From Gnetum montanum (taxonomy: Eukaryota > Streptophyta > Gnetopsida > Gnetales > Gnetaceae), in NCBI GenBank assembly GCA_015680685.1, contig MNCI01030420.1, forward strand, positions 667,777 to 731,776: DNA of 64,000 bases. The letters are read 5' to 3'. Positions 1 to 12,083 of the stretch are shown here, in pieces. The stretch's first letter is position 1. The number at the start of each line of letters is the position of its first letter. Under the pieces are notes generated by a model. That model was not told the DNA's origin and did not search any database. It saw only the letters and a program-made list of their open reading frames with translations. Position numbers and translations under genes: made by a program.

Positions 1-7
1 GGGTTGG

Positions 8-391
8 TTATCCATATGTTTTATCTTCTTTATCGTACACCCTTTTTAGCCATATTTTTCTTGCATCTGCATTGGAATGGATGGATAGATGAGAAACTTT
101 AGGTCCTATATTTGGAAAATTTAGAATTTTTGGAATGGCCTTTATAGAGAAATCAACTAAAATTCCACCAATGTTGATAGTGGTGCCTTCCTCTTTATTA
201 TGCCAAAATTGATAAGTCTCCCCCAAATACCATTCTCCACTTTTCAAGAGGATAGGCCATAGTGGAGATTCCTTAAGTTGATCCTTGACTGGTTCAGGGG
301 AAAATTTGGTAAAAGGCCTAAAATTAAGTTCCATGATCACTGCAGTAGATGTGGACCTTTCCTGAATGGCTTGAATGCATTCTGAGGACAA
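8..391 (-). CDS. Hypothetical protein, 127 residues, possibly transposon-derived
   Basis: An open frame of 127 codons starts at 391 and ends at a stop near base 8. I do not recognise the family with confidence. The middle segment, GGILVDFSIKAIPKILNFP, has the look of plant proteins annotated as putative plant transposon protein, where a V-D-F-S-x-x-A-I-x-x-(I/L)-L-x-x-P pattern is common; that resemblance is from memory and weak. There is no signal peptide or membrane segment. It lies next to decayed minus-strand retrotransposon sequence and has no partner gene, so a transposon ORF remnant is more likely than a host gene. Confidence 0.35.
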   Translation of the reverse strand: MSSECIQAIQERSTSTAVIMELNFRPFTKFSPEPVKDQLKESPLWPILLKSGEWYLGETYQFWHNKEEGTTINIGGILVDFSIKAIPKILNFPNIGPKVSHLSIHSNADARKIWLKRVYDKEDKTYG

Positions 392-2417
392 TGTAAGATG
401 TTGTCCTTGTTTGGGTGCCCTATCTTCTCCACCTTCTACTTGACCAGATTGTGCAGTAACAAGAGTATTCTGATGGATACTGAATGATTGTGCCTCCTAT
501 TCTGCATGTTTTGCAAGAGGTCCATAGCCTCAGCCTCTTCTTAGGCGTTTGGCTACACCTTGAGAAGGTCCTCCCTATTGTCCTTGTTTAGGGTCCATCT
601 GTAATCACACCAAGATCGATTGTTAGTAAGGTTATTTAACAAGATTCAATTATCTCATACCTTACTCATTGCCTTTAATAAATTTTGAATTCTTTGTTTA
701 GTGTGATTTCAAAGTTAGAAAGTTTTTCAAGAAATTTCCCCTTAAATTTTTAATGTTGGGCCCAATTTTCTCAGGTGACTCCAATAATAATTTAAATGAT
801 TTGGATGAAGGAAGAAAATTAGTTTGGCATGAGTTTTTAACATTTCTTAATAGTACTTATGCCTATGATATCCTTCGGGCGATAGTGAATTTTGAAAACA
901 TTATGCATCAATTGTATCATACCCCTCCCCACGACTGAGTTAAACATTCCAGGTTTAATTAGGTTTAATCGAAAGGAAAATCAAAGCGTTAATGAGCAGG
1001 ATATTGATGGTTGAATGTTAGACTCTTAAAGTGTTAAAAATTGTGGAAGAAAATTGCAACAACTCCCCTTGCATCAACTGTTGAAAATGACTTCTACACA
1101 CATAGGGGGGCCCATATAAATAGGTTTTAAGGATGCAATATCACATACGTGGTAGTGTGTACCTGATATCGTGTCAGACCCGATACTAGGTACCCAACAT
1201 CGCATCCTATCCCAAATAGGGTACTTAGTAAAATTGATGATTTTTCAAGTTTTTACAGCCAAAAATGAAACATTTGAGGTAGATTTAAAAGGTTTGGGAT
1301 AATGTCAAGTGGAAATTAAGGCACCAAATATGTAATGAAGTGTAGTTATACAATGAATTTCTTTAAAAAGGGTAAAGGAAAAAGGACATGTAGTGGTTCT
1401 AAGGAACGTTTGGTTGAAATAATGAAAAGGAAAAGAATAGATTTGGCAATGTAATACTTAGTGGCTATAAAATGATGTTGTGGTGTGCAAAAAGTACAAA
1501 TTACAAAATTCACACAAAAGGATCCTCCCCAAAGCAAGTTTCAACCTATCATGCTCTGGCATAACCATGCCTTAAAATGTCCATAGGCACTAGAAAGGTT
1601 AAATGAAATCCACACCTATGCAAAAAAGCACACACATGTTAAATACCACCGTGATGAGGTATGAATTCTATGCCACACAAGACAAAAGTTAGAAGTATTT
1701 GGACTGTGAGATGAGATGAATTGCAGAAGGGATTGCAGAGATTGGGATGTGAGGTAACTTACCCTAGGAATAATGAATCCAAAGTGTTATGCATGATTAA
1801 AGTACCATTAGCTTGTCACTCTAAGATCAAAACTAAGTCCATACCTTTGATCAGTGACATTGCATTGTTTCATCTTGATGATAGATAACCATAAGAGCAT
1901 TATCATAGCAAGGCATACAATCACTTGACGTTTTGCACAAGGGAGTGATTTAGATTTGTTTGTGGAACGTTTTTCTTGAGTTTTTCTTCTTTCTTTTCTT
2001 TTTCTTCTTCTAGTTTCCTTAGCACTTTTTCTTTTCCAAAGGTGATTTGGAGATGTTGCCAAGCTTAAAGCATGGGTGCATGTCTCTCTAGTGGGATCCT
2101 CTAGAACAACATTGAGTTCCTTTATTGAGTGCCTTTATTACAACTCTTACTCCCATTTTTCATTAGATCTACAAGGATCTTAGTACAACCAAACTACATG
2201 ATAGTACATACAAATGTTACCAAAGAGAATCCACAAGTCCCCTTGATGTCACACCCTTGCCATTCCCTCTTAGTTCATCACTCTTCACCTTGGGCATAAT
2301 GAGTACAAAGTTACTTTAAGTTTTAATGATAATAAGAATATCATTGTATCCAGAGTAGAACCTCTTATTAATAGAATGGGTGGGTGGATGTTGTGGGCTC
2401 ACTATCCAAATAATTAG
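392..2417. other. No gene recognised; retroelement-like remnants
   Basis: I see no supportable gene here. A purine-rich stretch on the minus strand at about 921-935, followed by TGATAC at 920, resembles the polypurine-tract/LTR-start junction of the gypsy elements further right, but the sequence below 920 does not match any LTR in the window. A Lys/Arg-rich minus-strand open stretch at 1808-2062 and a plus-strand open stretch at 753-938 are short and unsupported. The region is probably the unrecognisable 3' half of one or more minus-strand elements. Confidence 0.4.
1110..1226 (-). promoter_or_regulatory. LTR U3-like motif cluster (GATATC-type) with inverted TATA
   Basis: Several half-palindromic GATATC/GATACT/CAATATC motifs lie within about 80 bases, beside an AT box reading TATTTATATGGG on the minus strand. 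The same arrangement (motif cluster, then TATA box) occurs in the first 100 bases of the LTRs at 5105-5957, 26283, 32974 and 44045. Outside the cluster there is no clear LTR match, so this is read as a decayed U3 fragment. Confidence 0.35.
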
Positions 2418-4975
2418 TCACTTGTAATTCGATAGCATAGAACAATGCCCTAACCAACTGGTCACATGAGTATTTGATTCATAGATGAGATTACCCTCAA
2501 AAAGATAAAATGACAAATTAAAACATGAAAAATTTAGAAAACCAAAAATTGAAAAATAAAAAAATTGTAAAATCAAAGAAAAGGAAAAACATTTACTAAT
2601 TCTGCTTGTTAGAATGGGGGTATCCCACATGAATAAACCTTTGATCATGGTAAGAATTAATAAATGGAAAGTTAGGATCCATGCATATTGGAAATGTTGG
2701 GGTCTAGTCATATCCAAACCACTGGGTGTCTTTTGGTGTAGTGGCAGGAATGTACCCAAATTAGGATTCACACACTTGATTAAAGTAGGCATAGTGGGAC
2801 AGATTATAAGATGTGGTCATGTGATAAGAAGCTAACCCACTATGGAACTTGTGGCCATAAGATGGTATGCAAGGATCGATATGTCTTCCCACATTGTTAT
2901 ATTTATTGGGTCACATGGTTGTTGCAGTGTTAACTGGTTACTTGGATAAGGTAATAGGAGGCATTGAGTTTGAAGAGGAAGGCACATCATAGTGCTGGGT
3001 TTGTGCTAAGTTGGAGGATGCAGTGGTTTCAGAACTATGCTGTCTCTTTGTATGACCATGCCTAAATAAAAGATGCTTCCAATGATGTGGAGGACTCCCA
3101 CTGCTATTGACAGTAGTAGCATAAGTAATATTCATTGGTTGGTGCTGTGGTGCAAAACCTTTAGGTACAGCTGGTGGTGATGTAGAAGGAGGTGAAGGAT
3201 TAGAATATTAAGAGTAAGGAGGAGTTTAAGGAATATGAGGTGATGATCTTATAGAAGAGAAGATGGATTGATGATACTTAGGAGAATGATAAGGATGAGG
3301 TGAAGTAGAGGATGTTGATCCAATTGGATAAACATGGTGTTGAACATAATAAGCACTTGGTTTCGAGTGGTATGAAGGGTGTGACCAGTTTGACAGTGGC
3401 CTCCCCCACGACTGGGGGTTTTTCCACTATAGTTGAACATTATACTTCTGTATGAAATCTGGATGTAACATTCTTTCTCAATTCTCATGAAAATTTGACA
3501 AGATTGGGCATTGGCCTTTGGGGTGGTTGTATAGGTAGACATTGTATTGATACTTATGATTTGTGGTTGAGCCCCTATCCTTGTTTTCTTTAGCCCTTCT
3601 TTTCAATCGTCAAATGATGTTCTATCCTGTTTCTAGGTTTTTCATCCTCTATTTGTTCTCGTTGTCATATTTATCTTGTGTGGTTCTACCTCTTATAATT
3701 TTTGCATATTCTTTGCATTTTTCATGTGCCCACTCTATCATCTTATTGATCTTTGCCTTAATTTCATCTCGTGATTTTAGTATTGGCAAAGATGGGGATG
3801 GTTCCACCTCCTCAAGGTAAGTTGGTTTCTCCTCTTCATGATTATGAACCTTTGTTACTTTAAGAGTTTGGTCCTATTGAGATCTTTCAACATTATCCAA
3901 TTTGGCTAATTCTCCTTCTTTTTTATGCTACCCGCTTCATAAGCTCTTGAAATTGGTGGGTTTCATACAGTTGACCTGGGGCATACATCCCTAGGGTCTC
4001 TCTCATTTCATTACAGAGCCCATCCATGATGTGATATGTTAGCCTTTTCTTAGAGAACCCATGGCCTGGGCATTTGTTTAACAAAGAGTAATATCTTTCT
4101 AAGGCCATGTCCAAGGTTTCATGCTACCCTTGTTTCCACTCTTGGATTTGTCTCCTCAAGGCTAACACTCTTGCATAGGTTTGATATCTTTCATGGAAGA
4201 GTTTTACCATTGTAGGACAATGATGAATTAAATCTGGTTTTAGAGACTTGTACCATACTTTTTCTTGGTCAATGAGTGTCATAGGAAAGAGCTTAAGTCT
4301 TTACCACCCAGTATCAATGTTGTTCCATGCACATGCATCATAGAAGGCTTGCAAATGATGCTGCAAATCTAAATCATAGCCTCCTGAGAACTTAGGAAAG
4401 TTGTTTAAATCAAGCTTGGGTGGATGACTTTCCTTACAATGCCTACAGGATATATGAATGGCCTCTGTTATATGAATTAGGCTTTTAGTGGCCAATAGGT
4501 GTTCATCATCACTAAATAGGTTGTGAGTTCGTGATTTGGAATGATGTTGTCTATGTTCATGTTGGCATTCCTAATTTTGCCTGTGGGTTTGATTTTTATT
4601 TCTACATTGACCCCTTAAGGAATAGCCATCTATGTCATTACCTGACATTGAAAGATCAAAGGAAGAGAAAGAATTGAAAGACTTGTCATTACTTTTGTAA
4701 GTCTCCTAATCATCCCCTAATGTACTCTTGCTAGCCATTGAGAAGGTCCTAGGCCTTAGGTCCCCTTGTTCTAGGAGATGTCCCATCCTCACTAGAGGTG
4801 TTTAAGTTGGATGACAAGAGTCCTTGAGTATCATTGGGGTGCCTTTGAACATATGTAACTCTTGCATAAGATTGAGTGCTCCAAAATTATTCTTCATCAT
4901 AAATTTCATTGGTTCTCCAATGAATTACCTCTCTAGATGTTGCATTATCATTGTCCTATGAGAGAGACATTGTTG
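2418..4975 (-). pseudogene. gag: GyM gag (Ty3/gypsy capsid), decayed
   Basis: On the minus strand the frame begins near 4975 with Met-Ser-Leu-Ser shortly after the primer site of the LTR at 5105-5957. The capsid core is recognisable in two open pieces. At 4301-4495 there is FPKFSGGYDLDLQHHLQAFY followed by DACAWNNI. At 3923-4114 there is MALERYYSLLNKCPGHGFS. The same segments occur in the plus-strand gags at about 8570-9180, 28190-28640 and 34690-35060. Downstream (3540 to 2418) it becomes the Pro/His/Tyr-rich Gag tail with many stops. Gag would form the particle shell. Stops and frame changes make this a dead copy, and no protease or polymerase follows in recognisable form. Confidence 0.8.
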
Positions 4976-5084
4976 TGAATTATGTGTGACTTAATTGAAT
5001 TTAATTTCTTTGTCTGAAAGATATATTGTTAATGCCCTATTATAGCAACCTTGTATGGTATAACTAATCTAGATGACTACCACC

Positions 5085-5103
5085 ATCCCCGACAATAGCA
5101 CTA
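5085..5103 (-). other. GyM primer binding site (tRNA-Asp type)
   Basis: Read on the minus strand, the 19 bases directly after the LTR match the complement of the plant tRNA-Asp 3' end (TGGCGCCGTTGCCGGGGAT), with all mismatches being transitions (G to A or C to T). Priming by tRNA-Asp is typical of Athila-like gypsy elements. Confidence 0.85.
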
Positions 5104-5104
5104 A

Positions 5105-5957
5105 TGATGAGCGGCAAGGTACCCCTATGCTCAACCATACGAATAAAAATGTGTATGTGCAATCCAGTTGAAATCCATGGACGAACTAGTTGTGGGACCT
5201 AGATAGTTATATGTTGATTATAGTTTGTTGTCTTTCCACCTAGACTAGTATTTGCTTTGTCACCTATGGTTTAGTTCAGAGTGAGGTGTATGATGTGATT
5301 TCTACTACTATGCTACTCCTAAGGACAATGAGAAATAACTTGATTAAGCTAATAAGCAACGGGAAATAAAATCTAAGTTAGCCTAAGTGCGATGAGCATC
5401 TGTCCTTAATTATCTGTACACATTTTGGACTTCATGTACTACTTCTAGGATTACCAATCACACATCACTTGAAACACTACTTGATACGCTACTAGGTTAC
5501 CACGTAGTTACAGTTAAATGTTTGTGAATAAGATGTACTCATTCCACGTTAATAATAGGAAGTGTAAATGATGATAAAGGAAATATTAACTAAGAAAATA
5601 ACAATAAATAATTAATAATTAAAAAAATAAAAGCAAAGTAAATGCTTCAATGATGGAGTAATCTTGATCTTTATTATTGATTGTGTGCATGTCCAAGTAT
5701 GTCACACTCAAACAAAGGTTTCGTACAATTCAAGCATTACACTGAAGGCATGAACTTGGTAAAAGAATTGAAAACTAATAAAAAGACTCAAGAATCCTAA
5801 TGAATAACTATTATAATCCTCTAATACCTCCTCCCCATGCACCTGAGTGCTATATTTATAGGCTAACATAGGAATAACAATATCGTGTATACGATATTGT
5901 ATCTAGGTTGTGATATCACGTACCCAATATCGAGGCTTGGAAAATCATGATTCATCA
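5105..5957 (-). repeat. GyM 5' LTR
   Basis: An 853-base LTR bounded by TGATGA at its minus-strand start (5957) and ending TCATCA at 5105, next to the primer site. The minus-strand end sequence (Cys/Tyr-poor, containing GGTACC and CGTATGGTTGAGCATAGG) is shared with the plus-strand LTRs at 6603, 26283, 32974, 39031, 41632 and 44045. A TATA box lies at about 5851-5863 (minus strand TATAAATATAG), 95 bases from the LTR start. Between them is a perfect inverted repeat AATATCGT-4 bases-ACGATATT at 5879-5898. The matching LTR at the other end was not found in the window. Confidence 0.85.
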
Positions 5958-6602
5958 AGGGTGAATTATTGTAGCTCATTAAAAAGAATTAAATAAATAT
6001 TTTTATGTTTTTAATGTTTTAATATGTTATTTATATTTAATTTTTAAGGTATTAATGATAGAATAAAGAAAAACCATAAGATATATTGACTGCAACAACA
6101 CTAGCCTCTACATCAAACATATGGTTCCAGGCTACATAAGCATGATAGCACTTTTACAAAGTCTAGCCACACTTGTGAATGTGACAACTTAAAATACATA
6201 AAAAAGGAAGAAATTAAGTTACCCAAGGGAGGAAGAGCTCTTTAGATAAAATTGGATGCTAAAAGCTAAAGAGAAATGCTTAAAATCAAGTTTTCTTGTA
6301 TGAGAGATCATCCTAGATACTTATAGTTTTTGTGACACATGGTAGTGATTTACTAATGCCTAGGCATCAATAGCGGTCCTTAAAAGTAGCCTAGACATCC
6401 TAGAAACACACAAAAGAAGGTAGATAAGCAAAAGAATCAAACCAAGCTAATAAGGAGGGTGCATTAGCACCCCTAAGCTAACACAAGGGATACACTAATG
6501 CAAGATAGTCAATGTATTCTCACTCTCCCTAGATGAAATCTTGGATCATATGAAATATGTTGGGAGATTCCAAAGATCTCCAAATGTGGTCAAAAACATA
6601 TT
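5958..6602 (-). repeat. GyF-type LTR fragment
   Basis: This stretch aligns, with moderate divergence, to 47083-47735 in the same orientation. Shared landmarks include the block around CATCCTAGATACTTATAGTTTTTGTG and the block containing ACACTAATGCA, AGTCAA and CTCCCTAG. It is cut on the left by the GyM LTR (5957) and on the right by the Gy1 LTR (6603). It is therefore read as part of one LTR of a GyF-family element, possibly the 3' LTR of GyF itself. Confidence 0.65.
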
Positions 6603-7456
6603 TGATGAGTTCTGGTATCGGACCCTTGATATCGGATATGTGATATTGGGGTTGACCAAGTGACATTGGATACCTGATGCCAGAACCTATTTCATTGGCT
6701 ATAATTAAGAGGCAGGCGTACTTGGTCTATTAGTTTTTATTTCAATCCTTAGCCAAACTCTTGTAGTTTTTCCTTTCTAGAGTTAGAATTATTTTTGAGT
6801 GCCCATAGTAGGAGTCATAAAGTGAATGGATCTTTATTTGAGCATTGTGTACCTGAGCACACCTTGTGTCCAAAAATAAAGACGAACTTTGTGATAAACC
6901 TTGCAACATTCAAAATAGCTTAACTATTAAATTTAATGTTATTTACTATTTCATTTAATGTTATTTACTGTTATTTGATGTTCTCATTAGTTAATTAAGG
7001 TTATTTCTCTATAATTATTAATTATCGCAAGTTAGCACATTCAGCACGACCACTTCGAGCATACATGGAACACTTGGTAACCTAGTAACAACTAGCATTT
7101 GGTAATCCTAGTAGTGTTATACTGATTCAAGATGTGTTCGAAGAGTGGGAATGAATGTTGGTGTTAGGACTAGTTAGAGAATAGTTAATTAGTTAAATCA
7201 AATTAGTTATTTAGTTATCCCATTTCTCTATTTTAAGCACCAAGAACATAAAACATAAAAATAATAAAACTTATATGACTCGAGTTTACTTAACCATACA
7301 ACTATGCCTTACAAGTACGCTTGGGAAGATAACGATTACATAACCCATCCTTGTTCTGTGCATGTGCATAAGCACTTAATCCTTGAAATTCAACCAGATC
7401 ATGTGTGAATTCTTGTATTCGTATGGTTGGGCATAGGGGTACCTCGCTGCTTATCA
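6603..7456 (+). repeat. Gy1 5' LTR
   Basis: An 854-base LTR, TGATGAG...TTATCA. It opens with GATATC/GTATCGG-type motifs, followed by a decayed TATA (TATAATTA near 6700), and ends directly before the primer site. Its partner is 44045-44908. Confidence 0.9.
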
Positions 7457-7457
7457 T

Positions 7458-7476
7458 TGGCACCGTTGAGCAGGAT
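7458..7476 (+). other. Gy1 primer binding site (tRNA-Asp type)
   Basis: TGGCACCGTTGAGCAGGAT follows the LTR by one base and matches the complement of the tRNA-Asp 3' end with a few changes. Confidence 0.85.
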
Positions 7477-7592
7477 TTTGTTGTTTGTGCATTGATTAGA
7501 ACTTAGGAAATCCTTCTATCATTAGAATGAACCCTTAGGGTTAATCATCATACAACCATCGAAAAAGAGTATCGCACACTGAGTAATCAATC

Positions 7593-9560
7593 ATGTCTCC
7601 TTCTTATGAAAGCGCTTCACCGACTAGGTCTGACACCATGAACAATCAGAGGTGAGGTGCACATGATGATCTGTTAGTGCCCCAACATTTTTTCTTGGTA
7701 TACACTCATCCTGATGAGTATACACTAGACTTTACCTTTATTCTCCACCAAGATGAATAGTTGTGATGGAATGATTTAGAAGGTAACATAGTGCTACCTC
7801 CTAACTGCTCCATCCTAACCATGCTTCTTCATGCTCTGACATGAATTGATATGTAGCACTTACAATCAGAGTACGTTGTGCATGAAGAAGATTTGAAAGA
7901 TTACCAACCCATAGAGGCACAACATTAGAGGGATCTACAATATGAGAGACATTACAAATCCATGAAGGGAAATTTGTCTCAAGATGTCCCATATGTCCTA
8001 AGTGAAAACAAGGGTGGTGGACCTGTCTCAGGAGGTTTTCCAAAAAATGATGTTCCTCTCATTGACTTTGGTTAAGGAGTTGTATACTAGAATCTTCATT
8101 CAACTATCCATAATCCAAGTTATGGTACCAATTGACACAAAGGGTCTAGGAAAGAAACACAATCAAATGACCATGATGGACATTCCGATCGTAACCGTGA
8201 TCGAGGCCATGATCACCGAAGAGAAAGTGACAGGCGTCATCATGGTGTCAATCCTCTTTTCTCTTTACCTTCATCATCTTCTTCCCCCTCTTCTTCAAAA
8301 TTAGAATGTAGTTGCAAGGAGAAAAACCATGAGGACAAGGGTAGGAAAGATAGAAACCACAAACAAAATAGTAGATAAAGGGTGTGAAAGCATTCTAGAG
8401 AGACACATCATAAAAGAAGGGAGAGTAGGGAATAGCATAGGCATCATAGACACCATAGGCAGCATGATGACGATGAACCCCTACTCACCACCCAAAGTAT
8501 GTTAGATATAACATAGGTCATTAGGATCTCGACAAGGCACTAGAAAGATAGTAGGATCAAAAGATTAGACATGAATAACATCCCACAATTTGAAGGAGGA
8601 TACAATGATAATCTTTAAAACCATTTGCAAGCATTCCACAATACATGTGCCTTATAAAATATAGAAAAAAGTGGCAAAAAATAAAGTTATTTCCATGGGG
8701 ATTGATTAAGGAAGCAGAAAGTTGGTACCAGTCCTTAGAACTAGAATCCATTCGTCAATGGAATACCATGTTAGAGTTATTTAACGATAAGTATTAAACA
8801 TACTCCCGAGTGTCCAACCTATGTGAGAAAATACAAGGATGGAAACAAGGAGGACATGAATTCTTGGATGTTGCCATGGGCTAATATTATTTACTATTAC
8901 ATTGTTACCCTGGCCATGGTTACTCGCAAAAGGAACAACTATGCCATCTCGTTGATGGGCATAGGAACGAAACACGATGAACCCTTGGGACTTATGCCCA
9001 AGGAAGGCTATCTAAACTCAGAGCCCATCAAATACAAAGAATGTTGGAGTAAGTTTCCAAGGAGGAAGGCAAGTTCAAGAATAGAGAAAGTGCGGAGGAG
9101 TACAATAGAGATCCTTCCCTTCGAAAGAAGGAAATTAGATTTTGTGAAGATGAAGAAGAGTCACCATTTGAAGAGATGATGAATAGGAAGACTTTGCCCA
9201 TTTAGAAATTTGCATCAGAAATATTGGCAAAGGTGGATCAAATGTGGAACTCTCTAGATAAAAAATTTTAAACTGTCTTAAAAATAACAAAGGAGTTTGG
9301 AGAAAAAATTAGTGATCAAGAGAGAAGAAAAAAGAAAGAAGCTGAGTATGCATGTAACATGGGTAAGGGTAAGATTGCTGTCACTAAAGAGGTTGTGGAT
9401 TCAGACATAGGCAATGATGGCAGATGTGAGATTTGCCAATATGACCATCCTAAAGGATGTTTCATAGTAGTGTCACATCTGCAAGAGTCTAGGGTGTATG
9501 CACTAAACCCATAGTTAAATAGATGAAAAACACCCATAAGGTTACCCTATCTTCAAGGTA
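7593..9560 (+). pseudogene. gag: Gy1 gag, decayed
   Basis: The start ATG at 7593 (Met-Ser-Pro-Ser-Tyr-Glu-Ser-Ala-Ser) is shared with Gy2 at 27238, which supports it. A capsid core lies at about 8570-9180 (MNNIPQFEGGY, then the HLQAFHNTC region). An acidic/basic linker with KKKEAEYACNMGKGK follows, then a compact zinc-knuckle-like CEICQYDHPKGCF at about 9425-9465. The spacing of that knuckle, C-x2-C-x3-H-x3-C, is shorter than the usual CCHC box. After 9500 the frame is rich in Pro, Gln, His and Tyr. Stops occur throughout, so no full Gag can be made. Confidence 0.85.
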
Positions 9561-10081
9561 ACCTAAGGAAGTTCCACCAACCCTTGACATATTATTTGAG
9601 TGGAGCCCCACCACAACCAAATGAATAGTATCAATAGTGGCAACATCCACAATCATGGGGAATGCCACCACCACATTGATAGTACACTTACCATCAACTT
9701 GACCCATACGGGTATTATGTTCGGCAACCAATCTCTCCACATGACTTTGCTAGTCATGCTACTTTTCAACCTCACTACTAGACCCTTGAGTATTATAGAA
9801 CTTCTCCTTCTTTTAGGGGTGATGCTTCACATACGTACTATCCTTGTCATTCATTTGCATCTCTTCCACCCTCAGCTCCATTACCACCTTCTCCAACTAT
9901 GTAGGACAAGCTTCTTACCTAGCTGTAGCAACATAACACCACTAGGGCTGTCAATCTTCAACCTACTGTTGGTTTGAACAACTGATCAAAGAAGAGACCC
10001 TTCTTTAGAACCAATAGTCCAACCAAGCCCTTACAACCACAAGCGGCTAATGATCTAAATGTCTTATCATCCTTTGAATCT
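9561..10081 (+). pseudogene. Gy1 Gag-protease linker, Pro/Gln/Tyr/His-rich
   Basis: This is the low-complexity tail of Gag that joins it to protease. It is recognised by comparison with 29290-29860 (Gy2) and 35560-36120 (Gy3), which carry the same order of Pro/Tyr-rich and Leu-Pro-Pro-rich segments. No catalytic motif is present. Open stretches on either strand here reflect composition. Confidence 0.6.
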
Positions 10082-10612
10082 TTGGAGCTTCCTTCAAATA
10101 AAAAACCACACCCAATGGACACGATCATGTTAACTCATGCCATCACCAATTGGATTAAAGCTGACCATCTTCCTAGGAAATTCTCTGATCCTGGAAGTCC
10201 TCTAATTTACTTACAGATCACTGGAAATGAGCCTTGTAAAGCTCTTTTGGATTTAGATTCTGGTGTTAATTTGATCTCTTAGGAAATGTATAAAGCCTAG
10301 AATTTGCCTCCATTAAAGAAGAGTAACATTCGTTTAGAATTGGCCAACTAGTCCATCACTATCCCATTGGGACTAGTGGAGGACATTGTCACCATTATCT
10401 ATGGCTGGTCTTATCCAATCGATTTCCTAGTTATCCAAGCTAAAAATTGTAAGGGGAACTTCCCAATTATAATGGGAAGAGCATGGCTAAGTACGATTGA
10501 TGCATGCCTAGGAATACATGATTTTTCCCTAGAGATATCCAAAGAAAATGTGTTTGGGAAGATCAAGAAGAAGAAAGTCCCATGCATCACATAGAGTGAC
10601 ATGGGGTGAAAC
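10082..10612 (+). pseudogene. Gy1 aspartic protease, active site altered
   Basis: Recognisable retropepsin of the gypsy type: MDTIMLTHAITNWIKADHLP leads into the active-site strand at about 10240, then the flap region LELAN...SITIPLGLVEDI, then FPIIMGRAWLSTIDACLG near 10465-10520. The active site, which reads LLDSGS in Gy2 and Gy3, here reads LLDLDS, so the D-S/T-G triad is lost. Stops at 10281 and elsewhere also break the frame. It would have cut the Gag-Pol polyprotein. Confidence 0.8.
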
Positions 10613-12083
10613 TATGTGTAGAAGTCTTGATTTGTATAATGCTTAACATTTCCTACATGCAACTAGTGTGCACAAGTAAATAATATACACAATTGCTTGT
10701 ATGTTGTAGCCATAAGATAGGAAGGCACCCAGTGGCTAACAACTAACCTAGAAAGCAATTCAACTTTATGTATGGAACCAACTAAGAGCTTGAATTATGC
10801 TTATATTGATAGCATGGATACATTAGAGCAAGTCCATCACCAACTCCAAAGTACTGACACTGAACATATTAACTAGGGGAAGTTTGAAATCCCTGATGAG
10901 TTTAAGAAAAAGCCCCCTAAATTAAAATTGTTGCCCACCAGTATGCAGTATGCATTTCTCAAAAATAGAAAATTGGTAATCATTAATGATAAGCTTGCTC
11001 CTCAACAAAAAGAAAGACCACCAAAGATGGTAAATAAATGGTCAATACCCTTTATGTGGTCATATCCTGAATTAGCTAGAATAAATCCTAGGATATGCCA
11101 ACATTGAATTTATACTGATCCCTCTATAAAGCCTTGACGATAATCGCAAAGATGGCTGAACCCAAAGCTTAATCAAGTAGTTAAGGAAGAAATTTAATTA
11201 CTTCTAAAGGCTAGGTTCATCTACCCCATTGCTGATAGTGAATGGGCTAGTCCATTGGTTTTTATACCTAAAAAAGAAGGTAAATGGAGGGTGTGTATAG
11301 ACTTTAGGCTACTGAACATGACAACATTTAAAGATCATTTCCCATTGCCATTTTTTGACCAAGTCTTAGATACCATCGTAGGACATTGTTACTATAGTTT
11401 TTTGGATGGCTACAATGGGTACAATAAAACTCAAATAGCACCAGAAGACCAAGCTAATACTACATTCGCAAGTCCTTGGGGAAAATTTGCATATAGATAG
11501 ATGTTGTTTGGCTTGTGCAATGCTCCAACAATGTTTCAATGTTTGGTTCTTAGTATATTTCAGCAGCAAATAGGGAATAGTGTGGAGGTTTTTATGGACA
11601 ATATCTCCACCTATGGGGTGAACTCTGAACAAGCATTAGACCGATTAGAGAAAGTACTTAGATGATGTATTGAAAGCAACCTAAGGCTCAATTGGAAAAA
11701 AAGTCACTTAATGGTCCAAGAGGGCATTGTATTAGGGCACAAAATTTCACAAATAGGGATGGAGGTAGATTCTAAAAAAATTAAATTCATCCAAGGAATT
11801 ACTTGTCAACCTAAAACTATAAAAGATGTTTGATCATTCCTTGGAAATACAGGCTATTATAGGATGCTTCATCGAGAACTTTTCAAGATTGCAAAATTTT
11901 TGGTAGAATTAATGAAGAAGGACGTATCCTTTGAATGAACCAAGGAATGTGAGTTAGCCTTCCAAACCCTAAAGTAGAAGCTTGTAGAAACACCCATTCT
12001 ACAAGCCCCTGACTAGTCCAAAACATTCCATATAATGATTGATGCATCCAATTTTTCTTTAGGAGTTGTACTTACATAGCTAG
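10613..12083 (+). pseudogene. pol: Gy1 reverse transcriptase and start of RNase H
   Basis: After a linker, reverse transcriptase starts at about 11050. The palm and fingers are clear at 11255-11500 (VFIPKKEGKWRVCIDFRLLN, then DHFPLPF, YYSFLDGYNGYN, then a WGKFAYR segment). The catalytic motif at about 11592 is FMDN, where FMDD is expected, so the second metal-binding Asp is gone. The following LNW...VQEGIVLGHKIS block is typical of the Athila/Tat branch. The connection region (SFLGNTGYYR) and the first RNase H strand (IDASNFSLGVVLT) follow. The frame is then cut at 12083 by TatL and resumes at 24182. In-frame stops are frequent. Confidence 0.9.
12079..12083. repeat. TatL target-site duplication, left copy
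   Basis: GCTAG here and GTTAG at 24177-24181 flank TatL. The undisturbed sequence of Gy2 at about 31822 reads ACATAGTTAGATGAC, so GTTAG is the original and the left copy carries one T-to-C change. Confidence 0.9.

Noticed and set aside
921-935. Purine-rich tract plus TGATAC on the minus strand as the 3' LTR start of GyM
   Set aside because: The sequence below 920 does not match the GyM 5' LTR, so the junction is not supported.
3563-3820. 85-codon plus-strand hydrophobic open frame
   Set aside because: It is the antisense shadow of the Lys/Glu-rich GyM gag linker.
11366-11632. Minus-strand frames inside reverse transcriptase (also 10411-10602, 30941-31123, 18311-18628)
   Set aside because: Each lies opposite a strongly conserved protease or reverse-transcriptase segment, so it is a shadow.
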